Source: Halorubrum sp. Atlit-26R (GTDB taxonomy: Archaea > Halobacteriota > Halobacteria > Halobacteriales > Haloferacaceae). From it: 64,000 bases of DNA. The position numbers and the translations under genes are program-made. Below, in pieces: positions 8,817-18,575 of this stretch (positions within the stretch are counted from its first letter, which is position 1; the number at the start of each line of letters is the position of its first letter). The notes under the pieces are model-generated. The model saw nothing but the letters and a program-made list of their open reading frames with translations, was not told the DNA's origin and made no database searches. The DNA lies in contig NZ_QPLT01000010.1 of assembly GCF_003666015.1 (NCBI RefSeq), positions 62,001 through 126,000 on the forward strand, read 5' to 3'.

Positions 8817-9356
8817 CTACGACAGCTGCGCGGCGATGTCGGCCTCGGTGATGATCCCGACGGTCTCGCCGCCGTCGGTGACCATCACGGCCTTGTAGTG
8901 GTCCAGCAGGTTCCGGACCTCGTCGACGGTCGCCGAGGGCGCGACCGTCGGGAACGACTCGCTCATCACTTCGCTGACCGGGTGGTCGCCGACGTTCTCG
9001 CCGGCGTGGACGACGTCGCCCTGACTGATCGAGCCGACCGGCACGCCGTTCTGGAGGACCGGGAGCTGCGAGTACGCCTCCGCCTCCATCAGCTCGACGG
9101 CCGCGCTCACGGCGTCGTCCGGCGCGACGCTGATCACGGTCTCGTTCATCAGGTCGGTCGCGCGCACGACCTCGCCTTCCGCCTCCTGGAGGGCGTTGAC
9201 GATGCGGCGGAGCGTCGAGAGTCGGGGGTCGACGTCGCCGCCCTCGATCCGCGCGATGAGGGGCTGGGAGACGTCCGCGGCGTCGGCGAGCTCGCTCTGG
9301 GTCAGCTCCAGCCCGGTCCGGCGCTCGCGGAGGTCCTGTGGCGTCGGCAGTTCCAT
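8817..9356 (-). CDS. XRE-type HTH regulator with two CBS domains
   Basis: 179-aa protein. Residues 8-58 form a Cro/CI-type helix-turn-helix (RTGLELTQSELADAADVSQP then LIARIEGGDVDPRLSTLRRI); residues 65-178 are a CBS pair (LMNETVISVAPDDAVSAAVE and MSESFPTVAPSATVDEVRNL) that should bind an adenine nucleotide or similar ligand. It probably couples energy or nucleotide state to transcription. The upstream sequence is strikingly AT-rich (9359-9390) with TAATAA about 25 nt before the ATG; this could also hold an autoregulatory site. Confidence 0.88.
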   Translation of the reverse strand: MELPTPQDLRERRTGLELTQSELADAADVSQPLIARIEGGDVDPRLSTLRRIVNALQEAEGEVVRATDLMNETVISVAPDDAVSAAVELMEAEAYSQLPVLQNGVPVGSISQGDVVHAGENVGDHPVSEVMSESFPTVAPSATVDEVRNLLDHYKAVMVTDGGETVGIITEADIAAQLS

Positions 9357-9431
9357 GCCGACTAATTACTTAAGGTTATTAGAAAAGCTTTCGGCACCGA
9401 CCGAACTCGCGCCGCCGGGTCGCGGGCGCGT

Positions 9432-9812
9432 CTACCGGTCCGCGGCCCCTTCGTCCTCGTCCTCGTCTCCCTCGGTCTCGAAGACGTCGATGACTTCGAG
9501 GGGGACGTCGCGGAGCGCGCCGCCGACCTCGCTTTTCGCGATCCGCTCTGCGTGCTCCTCGCTGTCGGCGTTGAAGACGTCGATCTCTAAGAGGAGCCCG
9601 ACTAGGGCCGTGTTCGCCGCGAGGAACGCGGCGTCGAACGGCTCGCCGCAGGCCGGACAGCCGGTGACGCCGGGCTCGACCTCGACGTACTGCTTGTCCG
9701 TCTCGTTGAGTCGCTTGCCGGCTTCGCTGACCGCGACGCCGATGGCGTCGTCGGTCTCCTCGACGTCACGGACCAACCAGGCGGCTTCCATCGCGACTTC
9801 GTAGTTGCTCAT
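9432..9812 (-). CDS. UPF0212 / DUF555 family protein
   Basis: 126-aa archaeal protein of unknown function. The family signature is visible: NYEVAMEAAWLVRDVEETDD, GKRLN, then a CPACGEPFDAAF zinc-finger-like CxxC segment, LVGLLLEIDVFNADSEEHAE and IAKSEVGGALRDVPL. The highly acidic tail is typical of halophiles. A TATA-like stretch in GGAAACC (about 9833-9839) is at leaderless distance. It is one of the universally archaeal small families, so it is unlikely to be foreign. Confidence 0.88.
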   Translation of the reverse strand: MSNYEVAMEAAWLVRDVEETDDAIGVAVSEAGKRLNETDKQYVEVEPGVTGCPACGEPFDAAFLAANTALVGLLLEIDVFNADSEEHAERIAKSEVGGALRDVPLEVIDVFETEGDEDEDEGAADR

Positions 9813-9907
9813 ACTCGGCCGGAGGGGCCGCAGGGTTTCCTGTCTTGTGGTTCGCCGGCGGTCGCGATCTGCCGGCTCTCCCGGCGCGAACGGGGTCGAG
9901 AACCGCT

Positions 9908-10906
9908 TTACAGGCGGTCGACGATCGCCGCGGTGACCTCGTCGGTCGTCGCCGAGCCGCCGAGGTCGCCGGTGCGCGGGCCGTCCGAGAGGACGCCCTC
10001 GACGGCGTCGCGCACGCGCTGGCCCTCCTCGACGTGGCCGAGGTACTCCAAGAGCATGGCCGCCGAGAGGACCGCGGCCGTGGGGTTCGCGACCCCCTCG
10101 CCCGCGATGTCGGGCGCGGTCCCGTGGACCGGCTCGAACAGCGCGTTGTCGTGGCCGACGTTCGCCGAGGGCAACAGGCCGAGGCCGCCGACGAGGCCGG
10201 CGGCGAGGTCGGAGAGGACGTCGCCCGCGAGGTTCGGGCAGACGATCACGCCGTACTGCGTCGGGTCGAGCGGGAGCTTCGTCGCGAACGCGTCCATCAG
10301 CTCCTCGTCGGCGTCGACGCCGCGCTCCGCGGCGACCGAGGTGACCTCCTCGCGGAACCGGCCGTCCGTCTCGCGCATCACGTTCGCCTTGTGCGCGACC
10401 GTGAACTCCTCGTCGGGGTCGCCCGCGGGGCCGCGGCCGTCCTCGACGAAGTCGCAGGCGTACTCGGCCAGCTCCCGCGACGCCGACGAGGTGACGACGC
10501 GCGTCAGCGTCGAGAGGTCCTCGGAGAGGCGGTCCTCGTGGCCCGCGTAGACGCCCTCGGTGTTCTCTCGGAGGAACACCACGTCGGTCTCCGGTCGGAG
10601 CGCGTCGACGCCCGGGTACGCCTTTGCGGGCCGGACGTTGACGAACGAGTCGACCGCCTCGCGCAGCGGGAGGATGACGTCGGCGGCCGTCTCGCCCGCG
10701 GCGCCGAACAGCGTCGCGTCCGCGTCGGCGACCAAGTCGTACGTCTCCGCGGGGAGCGCCTCGCCGGTCGCCTCCTTCGTCTCGTCGCCCGCCTCGGCCT
10801 CGACGAACTCGAAGTCGTGATCGAACGACTCCAGCACCTCGACGGCGGCGGGGACGACCTCGCGACCGATCCCGTCGCCCTCGATGACGACGACCTCGTG
10901 GCTCAC
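9908..10906 (-). CDS. leuB: 3-isopropylmalate dehydrogenase
   Basis: 332-aa NAD-dependent decarboxylating dehydrogenase, third step of leucine synthesis (3-isopropylmalate to 2-oxoisocaproate). Seen are the N-terminal [12 protein letters not shown], the substrate-arginine region [12 protein letters not shown], the lysine helix [34 protein letters not shown] and [20 protein letters not shown] near the C-terminus. The start is GTG at 10906, overlapping the leuD stop codon as GTGA. Isocitrate dehydrogenase is related, but adjacency to leuCD settles the call. It is the last gene of the ilv-leu operon. Confidence 0.95.
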   Translation of the reverse strand: MSHEVVVIEGDGIGREVVPAAVEVLESFDHDFEFVEAEAGDETKEATGEALPAETYDLVADADATLFGAAGETAADVILPLREAVDSFVNVRPAKAYPGVDALRPETDVVFLRENTEGVYAGHEDRLSEDLSTLTRVVTSSASRELAEYACDFVEDGRGPAGDPDEEFTVAHKANVMRETDGRFREEVTSVAAERGVDADEELMDAFATKLPLDPTQYGVIVCPNLAGDVLSDLAAGLVGGLGLLPSANVGHDNALFEPVHGTAPDIAGEGVANPTAAVLSAAMLLEYLGHVEEGQRVRDAVEGVLSDGPRTGDLGGSATTDEVTAAIVDRL

Positions 10907-11571
10907 GCGCCGTCCTCCGCGGCGGGCTCGGGCACGTGTTCGTCCGGCACGTACGGCAGCGACCGGGCGGCCTCGCGGACCGCGCCCGCGTTCGCGCCCA
11001 TCAGCGCCGTGGTGTCCCAGACGCCCTCGACGAGCGCCTTCCGCTGCGCGTCGTGAACCTCCGCGTCGATCACGGTGTCGCCGTAGGTGACCGTCTCCTC
11101 GGCCACGTCGATGTCGACCTCGGCGTCGGGGTTGGCCTCGACGTAGTCCTGGAGCGCCTCGATGTCCTCCTGGTCGGCCGTGACCGTGGGAACCCCGAGC
11201 GCGAGGCAGTTGCCCGCGAAAATCTCCGCGAACGACTCGCCGACGACGGCGTCGATCCCCCAGCGCATCAGCGCCTGCGGGGCGTGCTCGCGCGAGGAGC
11301 CGCAGCCGAAGTTGGCGTTGACGACCAAGACGTTCGCGCCCCTGTACTGCTCCTCGTTGAACGGGTGGTCCTTCTCGTTGTCCTCGTCGTCGAACCGCTG
11401 GTCGAAGAAGGAGAACTGGCCCAGCCCGTCGAAGGTGACGACCTTCATGAACCGCGCCGGGATGATCTGGTCGGTGTCGATGTCGTTGCCCCGAACCGGG
11501 ATGCCGGTGCCGGAGACCTCGGTGACCTTCTCCGCCGGCGCCTCGCCGTCGCTGAACTCGGGCGAGCTCAT
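10903..11571 (-). CDS. leuD: 3-isopropylmalate dehydratase small subunit
   Basis: 222-aa swivelling subunit of isopropylmalate isomerase. Family motifs [16 protein letters not shown] and [16 protein letters not shown] are present. Together with LeuC it converts 2- to 3-isopropylmalate. The ATG at 11571 overlaps the leuC stop (ATGA) and the stop overlaps the leuB GTG, so the three genes are tightly coupled. The N-terminal extension of about 25 residues is acidic and halophile-like. Confidence 0.94.
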   Translation of the reverse strand: MSSPEFSDGEAPAEKVTEVSGTGIPVRGNDIDTDQIIPARFMKVVTFDGLGQFSFFDQRFDDEDNEKDHPFNEEQYRGANVLVVNANFGCGSSREHAPQALMRWGIDAVVGESFAEIFAGNCLALGVPTVTADQEDIEALQDYVEANPDAEVDIDVAEETVTYGDTVIDAEVHDAQRKALVEGVWDTTALMGANAGAVREAARSLPYVPDEHVPEPAAEDGA

Positions 11572-12989
11572 ACGGTCGCCACCTCCTCCATCTCGCGGAC
11601 GTCGGTGACCTCGCCGGTCACCGCCGCGGCCGCGACCATGATCGGACTCATCAGCACGGTGCGCCCGTCCTTCGAGCCCTGGCGGCCGACGAAGTTCCGG
11701 TTCGACGAGGAGGCGCTCGCCTCGTCGCCCTCCAGCTGGTCGTCGTTCATGCCGAGACACATCGAGCAGCCGGGCTCGCGCCAGTCGAAGCCGGCCCGCT
11801 TGAAGATCTCGTCGAGCCCCTCCGCCTCGGCGGCGTCGCGGACGCGCTGACTGCCGGGGACGACCATCGCGCGCACGTCGTCGTCGACCTCGCGGCCCTC
11901 GACGAACGCCGCGGCCTCGCGGAGGTCCTTCAGCCGCGCGTTGGTACACGAGCCGAGGAACGCCACGTCGATGTCGTACCCCTCCATCGTGTCGCCGGGC
12001 TCGACGCGCATGTGCTCTTGCGCGCGCCGCGCCGTGTCGCGGTCCTCCTCGGGGAGGTCCTCGGGGTCCGGGATCGGCTCGGTGATGCCCGCGGTCTGTC
12101 CGGGCGTGGTCCCCCAAGTCACGGTCGGCTCGATGGCCGAGCCGTCGATGGTGACCACGTCGTCGTACTCGGCGTCCTCGTCGGTCCGGATCGACTCCCA
12201 GTAGGGTTTCAGGCGCTCGAACTCCTCCGGGTCGTCCTCGAAGGCGTCCGTCTCCTCCAGCCACTCGTAGGTGGTCTCGTCGGGGTTGACGTACCCCGCG
12301 CGGGCGCCGCCCTCGATCGACATGTTACAGATGGACATCCGCCCCTCCATCCCGAGGTCCTCGATGGCCTCGCCGGCGTACTCGTACACGTAGCCGACGC
12401 CGCCGTCGGTCCCGAGCTTCCCGATGATCGTGAGGATGACGTCCTTCGCGGTGACGCCCTCGCCGAGCTCGCCCGTGACCTCGATCCTGCGGACCTTCTG
12501 TTTCTCCATCGCGACGCAGCCGGTCGCCAGCACGTCGCGGATCTGCGAGGTGCCGATGCCGAACGCCAGCGCGCCGAACGCGCCGTGCGTCGACGTGTGG
12601 GAGTCGCCGCAGACGATCGTCATGCCCGGCTGGGTGAGCCCCTGCTCCGGCCCGATGACGTGGACGATCCCCTGATCGCCGGAGTCCGGGTCGGAGAAGT
12701 CGATGCCCGAGCCGCGGACGTTCTCCTCTAACTCCGCCATCATGCTCTCCGCGGCGTCGTCTCGGTAGGGCCGGTCGCGGTTCCCGGTGGGCACGATGTG
12801 GTCGACGGTCGCGTGGGTGCGCTCCGGGAACGCGACCTCCTGATCGCGCTCCTTCAGCATGCCGAACGCCTGCGGGCTGGTGACCTCGTGGACGAGGTGG
12901 AGCCCCACGAACAGCTGGTCCTGGCCGGTCGGTAACCGAGTCACCTTGTGTCGGTCCCACACCTTGTCGTACAGGGTCCCCTCGCTCAT
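11568..12989 (-). CDS. leuC: 3-isopropylmalate dehydratase large subunit
   Basis: 473-aa aconitase-family subunit. The three 4Fe-4S ligands are visible: the cysteine of [16 protein letters not shown] and the pair in [11 protein letters not shown]. Other blocks are [20 protein letters not shown] and [13 protein letters not shown]. The ATG at 12989 overlaps the stop of a 30-codon ORF that in turn overlaps the ilvC stop, which suggests continuous translational coupling from ilvC to leuB. Confidence 0.95.
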   Translation of the reverse strand: MSEGTLYDKVWDRHKVTRLPTGQDQLFVGLHLVHEVTSPQAFGMLKERDQEVAFPERTHATVDHIVPTGNRDRPYRDDAAESMMAELEENVRGSGIDFSDPDSGDQGIVHVIGPEQGLTQPGMTIVCGDSHTSTHGAFGALAFGIGTSQIRDVLATGCVAMEKQKVRRIEVTGELGEGVTAKDVILTIIGKLGTDGGVGYVYEYAGEAIEDLGMEGRMSICNMSIEGGARAGYVNPDETTYEWLEETDAFEDDPEEFERLKPYWESIRTDEDAEYDDVVTIDGSAIEPTVTWGTTPGQTAGITEPIPDPEDLPEEDRDTARRAQEHMRVEPGDTMEGYDIDVAFLGSCTNARLKDLREAAAFVEGREVDDDVRAMVVPGSQRVRDAAEAEGLDEIFKRAGFDWREPGCSMCLGMNDDQLEGDEASASSSNRNFVGRQGSKDGRTVLMSPIMVAAAAVTGEVTDVREMEEVATV

Positions 12990-13078
12990 CGGGACTCACC
13001 CGCGTGGCGCGTGGGTCGCGTGGCCCGCGTGGATTGCGTGGCCTCGTCGGTCCGGTTCGCGTCGCCGCCTACGCCCAT
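12986..13078 (-). CDS. 30-aa small ORF bridging ilvC and leuC
   Basis: The ATG overlaps the ilvC stop (ATGA at 13075-13078 on the minus strand) and its TGA overlaps the leuC ATG in the same way, so it fills the gap between the two genes exactly. The peptide starts [15 protein letters not shown] and is rich in Thr, Arg and Ala, without hydrophobic segments. It may be a real small protein or only a coupling device that carries ribosomes from ilvC to leuC. I recall a small hypothetical gene at the same place in Haloferax volcanii, but that is from memory. An ORF ending in an ATGA overlap is not by itself evidence; the double overlap is. Confidence 0.55.
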   Translation of the reverse strand: MGVGGDANRTDEATQSTRATRPTRHAGESR

Positions 13079-14136
13079 CAGGCGGTCACCTCGGCGCTCT
13101 CTTCCTCCTCGTCCTCGCCCGACTCCTCCCACGCGAACAGCCCGCGCAGCTCGTCGCCGACGGCCTCGATCTCGTGGTTCTTCTCCGCCTCACGGAGCTG
13201 CGTGTAGGATGGCCGTCCGGCCTGATTCTCTGAGATCCACTCGCGGGCGAACTGCCCGTTCTGGACCTTCTCTAACACTTCCTCCATGTTCTCGCGGGCG
13301 TGCTCGTCGACGACGACGTCGCCCTGCGTGAGCCCGCCGTACTCGGCGGTGTCGGAGACGGAGTCCCACATGCCGCCGAGCCCGTCCTCATACATGAGGT
13401 CGACGATGAGCTTCAGCTCGTTGAGACACTCGAAGTACGCCATCTCCGGCGAGTAGCCGGCGTCGACGAGCGTCTCGTACCCCTGCTTGACGAGCGAGGT
13501 GACGCCGCCACAGAGGACGGCCTGCTCGCCGAACAGGTCGGTCTCGGTCTCCTCGCGGAACGTCGTCTCGACGACGCCGGCGCGCGTACAGCCGATGGCG
13601 GCCGCGTACGCGAGCCCCTCGTCGCGGGCGTCGCCGGTCGCGTCCTGGTACACCGCGAGCAGGCCGGGCGTCCCCTGGTCGTTCTCGTAGTTCCGGCGCA
13701 CGAGGTGGCCCGGCGACTTCGGCGCGACCATCGTCACGTCGACCTCCTCGGGCGGCTGGATCTGGTTGTAGTGGATGTTGAACCCGTGCGCGAACTGGAG
13801 CGTGTCGCCCGCGTCGAGATTGGGTTCGATCGCGTTCTCGTACACGTCCGGCTGTACGGTGTCGGGGACGAGGACGCTCACCACGTCGGCCTCCGCGGCC
13901 GCGTCGGCGGGCGTCTCGACGCGGAGCCCGTCGCTCTCGGCGGCCGCGCGCGAGGAGCTGTCCTCGCGGAGGCCGACGATCACGTCGACTCCGCTGTCGG
14001 CGAGGTTCTGCGCGTGCGCGTGGCCCTGCGAGCCGTAGCCGAGGACGGCCACCGTCTTGTGGGCGATCGCCTCCTCGTCCGCGTCGTCGTCGTAGTATAC
14101 TGTCGAATCGAACGTCTGGGAGTCGTCTTCGGTCAT
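13078..14136 (-). CDS. ilvC: Ketol-acid reductoisomerase (class I)
   Basis: 352-aa NADPH/NADH and Mg-dependent enzyme, second step of Val/Ile synthesis. The Rossmann motif [19 protein letters not shown], the [20 protein letters not shown] block and the C-terminal knotted domain ([29 protein letters not shown]) are visible. Length fits the short class I form plus an acidic N- and C-terminal tail. The gene follows ilvN after 25 bases and leads into the small ORF by an ATGA overlap. Confidence 0.96.
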   Translation of the reverse strand: MTEDDSQTFDSTVYYDDDADEEAIAHKTVAVLGYGSQGHAHAQNLADSGVDVIVGLREDSSSRAAAESDGLRVETPADAAAEADVVSVLVPDTVQPDVYENAIEPNLDAGDTLQFAHGFNIHYNQIQPPEEVDVTMVAPKSPGHLVRRNYENDQGTPGLLAVYQDATGDARDEGLAYAAAIGCTRAGVVETTFREETETDLFGEQAVLCGGVTSLVKQGYETLVDAGYSPEMAYFECLNELKLIVDLMYEDGLGGMWDSVSDTAEYGGLTQGDVVVDEHARENMEEVLEKVQNGQFAREWISENQAGRPSYTQLREAEKNHEIEAVGDELRGLFAWEESGEDEEEESAEVTA

Positions 14137-14161
14137 AGTGATGTTGTGTCGTGAAACCGCG

Positions 14162-14878
14162 TCAGTCGTCGTGTGTGGTCGGTTCGCCGGCCGTTCCGGG
14201 CTTCTCTCCGGGCGCCGTGGGGGTGTCGCCGCGCGCGAGAGCCGTCGGTCCCGTCCGCGCGATCTCGACGATGCCGAACCGGTCGAAGGCGTCGATCGCG
14301 TCGTCGATGCTGCGTTTGTCGCCGGTGAGCTCGACGGTGATCGTCTCCGGGCCGGCGTCGACCGTCCGGCCGTCGTACATCTCGGAGACGGCGTGGACCG
14401 CCGCGGGGTCGTCGGCCTCGACCTTCAGCAGGACGAGCTCCGAGGTGACCGCGTCGCCGGCGACCTCGCCGACCGAGATGACCGGTTTCAGCTTCGCCAT
14501 CTGCTTTTCGATCTGGTCGATTCCGGGGTCCGTCTCCTCGACCACCATCGTGATCCGCGAGTGGCCGTCGACGGTCGTCGGCCCGACGGTGAGGCTCTCG
14601 ATGTTGAACTGGCGCCGCGAGACGAGCCCGGAGACGCGCGCGAGCACGCCGGGCTCGTCCTCGACGAGCGCCGAGATGACCGCGCGCCGCGACTCGTGTT
14701 CGGCCTCGACCACGGGGTCGATCCGGATCCCCTCGAGGTTCCGGCGCCCCTCGGGGTGGTCGCGCTCGTCCGGCCCGGGCTGCTCGCCCGGGAGCGGTCG
14801 GGAGTCGGCGTCGGGAGTCGCGCGCGAGTCGGCGTCCGAGACGGCCGGCGCGTCGCCGTCGGAGGCGTCGCCGCTCAT
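14162..14878 (-). CDS. ilvN: Acetolactate synthase regulatory subunit
   Basis: 238-aa small subunit. An ACT domain ([28 protein letters not shown]) spans about residues 67-140 and the ALS_ss_C domain follows ([20 protein letters not shown]). The protein gives valine feedback control and stimulates IlvB. The N-terminal 55 residues and the C-terminal 25 are low-complexity and acidic. The ATG overlaps the ilvB stop by ATGA. Confidence 0.94.
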   Translation of the reverse strand: MSGDASDGDAPAVSDADSRATPDADSRPLPGEQPGPDERDHPEGRRNLEGIRIDPVVEAEHESRRAVISALVEDEPGVLARVSGLVSRRQFNIESLTVGPTTVDGHSRITMVVEETDPGIDQIEKQMAKLKPVISVGEVAGDAVTSELVLLKVEADDPAAVHAVSEMYDGRTVDAGPETITVELTGDKRSIDDAIDAFDRFGIVEIARTGPTALARGDTPTAPGEKPGTAGEPTTHDD

Positions 14879-16689
14879 AGCTGGTCCTCCGCGGCCGCGA
14901 ACTTCCCGTTCGCGCCGCCGCTCGGCACCATCGGCAGGACGTTCTCCTCGGGGTCGACGTGGAAGTCGACCACGGCCGGCCCGTCGTAGTCGAGCGCCTC
15001 CTCGACCGCGGGCGCGACCTCGTCGTAGTCGTCCACGCGCAGGCCCAAGGCGCCGAACGCCTCGGCGAGCTTGTCGAACTCGGGCATCCACGTGTAGTCG
15101 GAGGCCATGTGTCGCCCCTCGTAGAAGGCGTCCTGCCACTGCCGCACCATCCCGATGTACTCGTTGTTGAGCACGGCGATGGTGACGTCGAGCTCCTCGC
15201 GGACCGCGACCGACAGCTCCTGCATCGTCATCAGGAAGGAGCCGTCGCCGTCGAAGCACACCACGTCGCGGTCCTCCTCGCCCATCGTGTCGGCCGCGAC
15301 GCGCGCGCCGACCGCGGCGGGCACGCCGTACCCCATCGTGCCGAGGCCGTGCGAGGAGACCCACGTCCGCGGCTCCGAGTACGTCCAGAACTGCGAGGCC
15401 CACATCTGGTGTTGGCCCACGCCGGTGGTGACGATGGTGTCGTCGTCGGTCGCCTCGTCGAACGCCTCGACGACGAACTGCGGCTTCAGCGGCTCGTCGT
15501 CGGGGGTCGCGTACGTGAGCGGGTACGTCTCCTTCCACTCCGCGCACCGGTCGCGCCACGCCGCAGCGTCGGGCGCCTCGCGGACCGCCGCCGTCAGCTG
15601 GTCGAGGACGCGGCCGGCGTCGCCGATCAGCGGGTAGTCGGCGTGGACGTTCTTGCTGATCTCCGCGGGGTCGATGTCGACGTGGATCACCTCGGCCTCG
15701 GGCGCGAACGTGTCGATCCCACCGGTGAGGCGGTCGTCGAACCGCGTGCCGACCGCGATCAGGCAGTCGGTGTGGGTGATCGCGAGGTTCGCGTAGCCGG
15801 TGCCGTGCATCCCGGCCCACGAGAGCGAGAGGTCGTCGTCCTCCGGAAACGAGCCGATCCCCGGCATCGTCGTCGTCACCGGGATCCCGTACGTCCGGGC
15901 GAACGTCCGCGCCTCGTCGCTCGCGTCGGCCTTGATGACGCCGCCGCCGAACAGGCAGACGGGGCGCTCGGCGGCCTCGACGGCGCGCGCGGCCTCCTCG
16001 ACCGCGTCGGCGTCGGCGTTCGGGTCGGGGTCGGTCCCGGCCGGCGGCGTCGCCGGCCCGGGCGTCCGGTCCGTCTCGTCCTGCGTGACGTCCTTCGGGA
16101 GGTCGACGAGCGTCGGGCCGGGGCGGCCGGCGCGCGACAGCTCGAACGCCTCGCCGACGGTGTCGCCGACGGTGTCCGCGCCGCCCGCGAAGTAGTTGTG
16201 CTTCGTGATCGGGCGGGTGACCCCGACCGTGTCGGTCTCCTGGAACGCGTCGTTGCCGACGAACTCCGTGGGGACCTGACCGGTCAGCGCCAACATCGCG
16301 TCCGAGTCCATGTCCGCGTCGGCGATGCCGGTGACGAGGTTCGTCGCGCCCGGGCCGGAGGTGGCCATACAGAGGCCCGGCTCGCCGGCGACGACGCCGT
16401 ACGCGTCGGCGGCGTGGGCGGCGCCCTGCTCGTGGGCCATCGTCACGTGCCGGATCGAGGAGTCGTATAAGGCGTCGTAGACGGGCATGATCGCGCCGCC
16501 CTGAACGCCGAAGGCGGTCTTCGCGCCCGCGGCCTCGAGGGCGGCGACGACCGACTCGGCGCCGGTCGAGACGGGGCCTGCCCCCTGTTCCTCGTCCGGA
16601 TCGGTCGGTTCGTCGGTCGCGGCCGCGTCGGCCGGGGCCTCGTCCGCCTCGTCCGCGTCGGATCGCGGCTGTGCTGCTGTGTCGCTCAT
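14875..16689 (-). CDS. ilvB: Acetolactate synthase catalytic subunit
   Basis: 604-aa thiamine-diphosphate enzyme condensing pyruvate with pyruvate or 2-oxobutyrate, first common step of Val/Ile synthesis. Visible: GGAIMPVYDAL, the catalytic glutamate in MAHEQGAAHAADAYG, the FAD/central domain GIPVTTTMPGIGSFPEDD, and the ThDP-binding motif CFDGDGSFLMTMQELSVA ending in VLNNEYIGMVRQWQ. The N-terminal 40 residues are Asp/Glu/Ala-rich. It heads the ilvB-N-C-leuC-D-B operon behind a promoter whose TATA box sits inside a TAGGGG/CCCCTA dyad. Confidence 0.96.
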   Translation of the reverse strand: MSDTAAQPRSDADEADEAPADAAATDEPTDPDEEQGAGPVSTGAESVVAALEAAGAKTAFGVQGGAIMPVYDALYDSSIRHVTMAHEQGAAHAADAYGVVAGEPGLCMATSGPGATNLVTGIADADMDSDAMLALTGQVPTEFVGNDAFQETDTVGVTRPITKHNYFAGGADTVGDTVGEAFELSRAGRPGPTLVDLPKDVTQDETDRTPGPATPPAGTDPDPNADADAVEEAARAVEAAERPVCLFGGGVIKADASDEARTFARTYGIPVTTTMPGIGSFPEDDDLSLSWAGMHGTGYANLAITHTDCLIAVGTRFDDRLTGGIDTFAPEAEVIHVDIDPAEISKNVHADYPLIGDAGRVLDQLTAAVREAPDAAAWRDRCAEWKETYPLTYATPDDEPLKPQFVVEAFDEATDDDTIVTTGVGQHQMWASQFWTYSEPRTWVSSHGLGTMGYGVPAAVGARVAADTMGEEDRDVVCFDGDGSFLMTMQELSVAVREELDVTIAVLNNEYIGMVRQWQDAFYEGRHMASDYTWMPEFDKLAEAFGALGLRVDDYDEVAPAVEEALDYDGPAVVDFHVDPEENVLPMVPSGGANGKFAAAEDQL

Positions 16690-17077
16690 TGTCGTGGTGG
16701 TGTGCGGTGTGCCATCTGGCGGGTTGTCGTGTCGGTCGCTGCGAACGCGTGACGGGCGGGAGAACGCTCTGCGCGTGGGAAACGGCCCGGCCGCCGGCGT
16801 TCGGCGGTGCGTCGCGTCGGTGAGGAAGGGGTAGTGTAGGGGGTTATACCCCTACAATAATCGGCGCGACGGCTCCCGGAACGCTCTCGCGCGCCGCGGC
16901 CGTGGTGTGCCGTCGCATCTCGCCCGGAGCAACGCGGCCGGGGTATAAATTCCTGTCGGGCGACGCGGCGCTCCGCACGGTGACGGGCGCCGCGGGGCCG
17001 ACGCTGCCCCCGGTCAGAGTGCTCCCGCGACCGCAGACGCGGTCGCTCGGGGGGCGATCCGGTCGGGGAGGAGGTCA
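16690..17077. other. 388-bp leuA-ilvB intergenic region
   Basis: The gap between the leuA stop and the ilvB start. It holds the ilvB promoter dyad (16837-16854), a roughly 130-base GC-rich leader, and a second TATA-like stretch (TATAAAT, 16944-16950) that could serve either strand. A nine-codon ORF (16686-16715, MAHRTPPRQ) ends in an ATGA overlap with ilvB; it has no Leu, Ile or Val codons, so it is not an obvious attenuation peptide. I see no other gene. Confidence 0.6.
16837..16854 (-). promoter_or_regulatory. ilvB promoter: TATA box inside an 18-bp dyad
   Basis: On the minus strand TAGGGG and CCCCTA form an inverted repeat with a 6-base spacer that contains the TATA sequence (TATAAC). A protein bound to this dyad would compete directly with TBP, the simplest archaeal repression mode. 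The predicted transcription start is near 16819, giving an mRNA leader of about 130 nt before ilvB, unusually long for a haloarchaeon. The regulator is not identified. Confidence 0.5.
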
Positions 17078-18299
17078 TCAGACCCGGACCTCCTCCTCGC
17101 GCGTGACGTCCGCCTCCTCGGCGAACCGCTCGACGTCGCCGGCGGTCACCTGCCGCTTGCCGGCGCCGTACTCCTTGACCCGCTTCGTAATCGCCCGGAC
17201 CTCGCTGTCCGTCGGGTCGAACCCGGCCTCCACCAGGTGCTTGCGCACGCTGTGGGTGCCGGTGTGTTTGCCCAGCACGAACTCGCGCTCGGCGCCCACC
17301 ATCTCCGGGGTCATCACGCCGGTCTCGAACGTGTCGGCGTTCTCGATGACGCCGGCGGCGTGGATGCCCGACTCGTGGGCGAACGCGTTCCGCCCGGTGA
17401 CGGGCTTGTTCGCCGGCACCGGGATGTCCGAGGCCTCCTCGACGATCCGGGCCAGCTTGGTGATCTGGGTCGTGTCGATGCCGGTGTCGACGCCGTAGAC
17501 GGACTCGACGGCCATGACGACCTCCTCGTAGGCGGCGTTGCCGGCGCGCTCGCCGATCCCGTTGACCGACACCTGCGCCTGCTCCGCGCCGTTCTCGAAG
17601 CCGGTGACCGCGTTCGCGGCGGCCATGCCGAAGTCGTCGTGGGTGTGGACGTCGACGCGCGCGTCGGTCGCCTCGACGACGGCGTTGACCGTCTCGCCGA
17701 AGCTGGTCGGCATCCCCACGCCGCAGGTGTCGGGGATGTTGATCCAGTCGGTGCCGGCGTCGGAGACGGCCTCGACGATGTCGATCAGGTAGTCCGGGTC
17801 CGTCCGGGTGGCGTCCATCGGCGAGAACATGCACTCGACGCCGGCGTCTCTCACCTGCTCGACGGCGTCGACCGCGCGCTGCTTCGCCTCCTCGCGGGTC
17901 GCGTGCATCGAGTCCTCCAGCTGAACGTCGCTGGTGGAGACGAACACGTGGACCATCTCGACGCCGGAGTCGATGGCGGCGTCGATGTCCCCCTCGACGA
18001 CCCGCGCCAGCCCGCAGACGGTGGTGTCCGTCGCGGCGGCGATGTCGCTGACGGCCTCGAACTCCGCGTCCGAGTTGACCGGGAACCCCGCCTCGATGAC
18101 GTGGGTGTTCATGTCGTCCAGCGTCGCCGCTATGCGGCGTTTCTCGTCGTAGCTGAACGACGTCCGTGGTGACTGTTCTCCGTCTCGCAGGGTCGTGTCG
18201 AAGATCCTGACAGGACCTATATCGACGTTAGAAGCTATCGTGCCCTGGAAGAACTCGATCCGCCGGGGTGTCCGACGAAGCCTCCGTGATGTCTGTCAT
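17078..18299 (-). CDS. leuA: 2-isopropylmalate synthase, 5' end apparently frameshifted
   Basis: Condenses acetyl-CoA with 2-oxoisovalerate (a citramalate synthase role is possible). Motifs: the metal/active-site block FDTTLRDGEQSPRTSFSY, HVIEAGFPVNSDAEFEAV, HVFVSTSDVQ, DVHTHDDFGMAAANAV, NGIGERAGNAAYEEVVMA and the HESGIHAAGV loop. The first in-frame ATG (18112) would remove DTTLRDGEQ, which carries catalytic residues, so it cannot be the start. The conserved frame (RRIEFFQGT before IFDTTLRDGEQ) is open back to a TGA at 18296-18298 with no ATG, GTG or TTG. A leaderless-type ATG at 18299, 28 nt after a TATA-like GTTAAGTA, opens the neighbouring frame. One base inserted or deleted near 18260-18270 would join the two. 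Coordinates here include that ATG. Confidence 0.85.
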
Positions 18300-18322
18300 C
18301 GACTCACAGCAAGACGGTCGGG

Positions 18323-18330
18323 TACTTAAC
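18323..18330 (-). promoter_or_regulatory. leuA TATA box (GTTAAGTA)
   Basis: AT-rich octamer on the minus strand centred about 28 nt upstream of the ATG at 18299, the usual haloarchaeal distance for a leaderless transcript. It supports 18299, not 18112, as the 5' end of the leuA message. Confidence 0.55.
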
Positions 18331-18575
18331 GGTTTGGACGATCGCAAAATCGGAGCGGACCGGCAGTTCGGCGCGGCGACGGATGGGAGCGAAGAATCGC
18401 ATGACTCCGCGGGTGTCAATACACCTTAAGGAGATTATACACACACCGGAGATCGGTGACGTATTCCGATCCGAAAGCCGGTTAATAAGGCGGATCGACG
18501 TTCGTTTCGTTTCGGCTTCGGCCGGCGCGCGGTGCGCGCCCCCGCTCCGGGTCGGGAGCGCGCCGTCCGGAGTCG

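Noticed and set aside
9845-11056. A 403-codon plus-strand open frame opposite leuB and leuD
   Set aside because: Antisense shadow of two clear enzymes; composition is Arg/Val/Asp-biased and nothing resembles a fold.
16686-16715. Nine-codon ORF MAHRTPPRQ ending in ATGA at ilvB, as a leader peptide
   Set aside because: Any ATGA start ends an upstream frame automatically. Its ATG is not at the predicted transcript start and it has no Leu, Ile or Val codons, so attenuation is not supported.
17078-18112. leuA starting at ATG 18112 (344 aa)
   Set aside because: This would delete the DTTLRDGEQ active-site block, which is present in frame just upstream.
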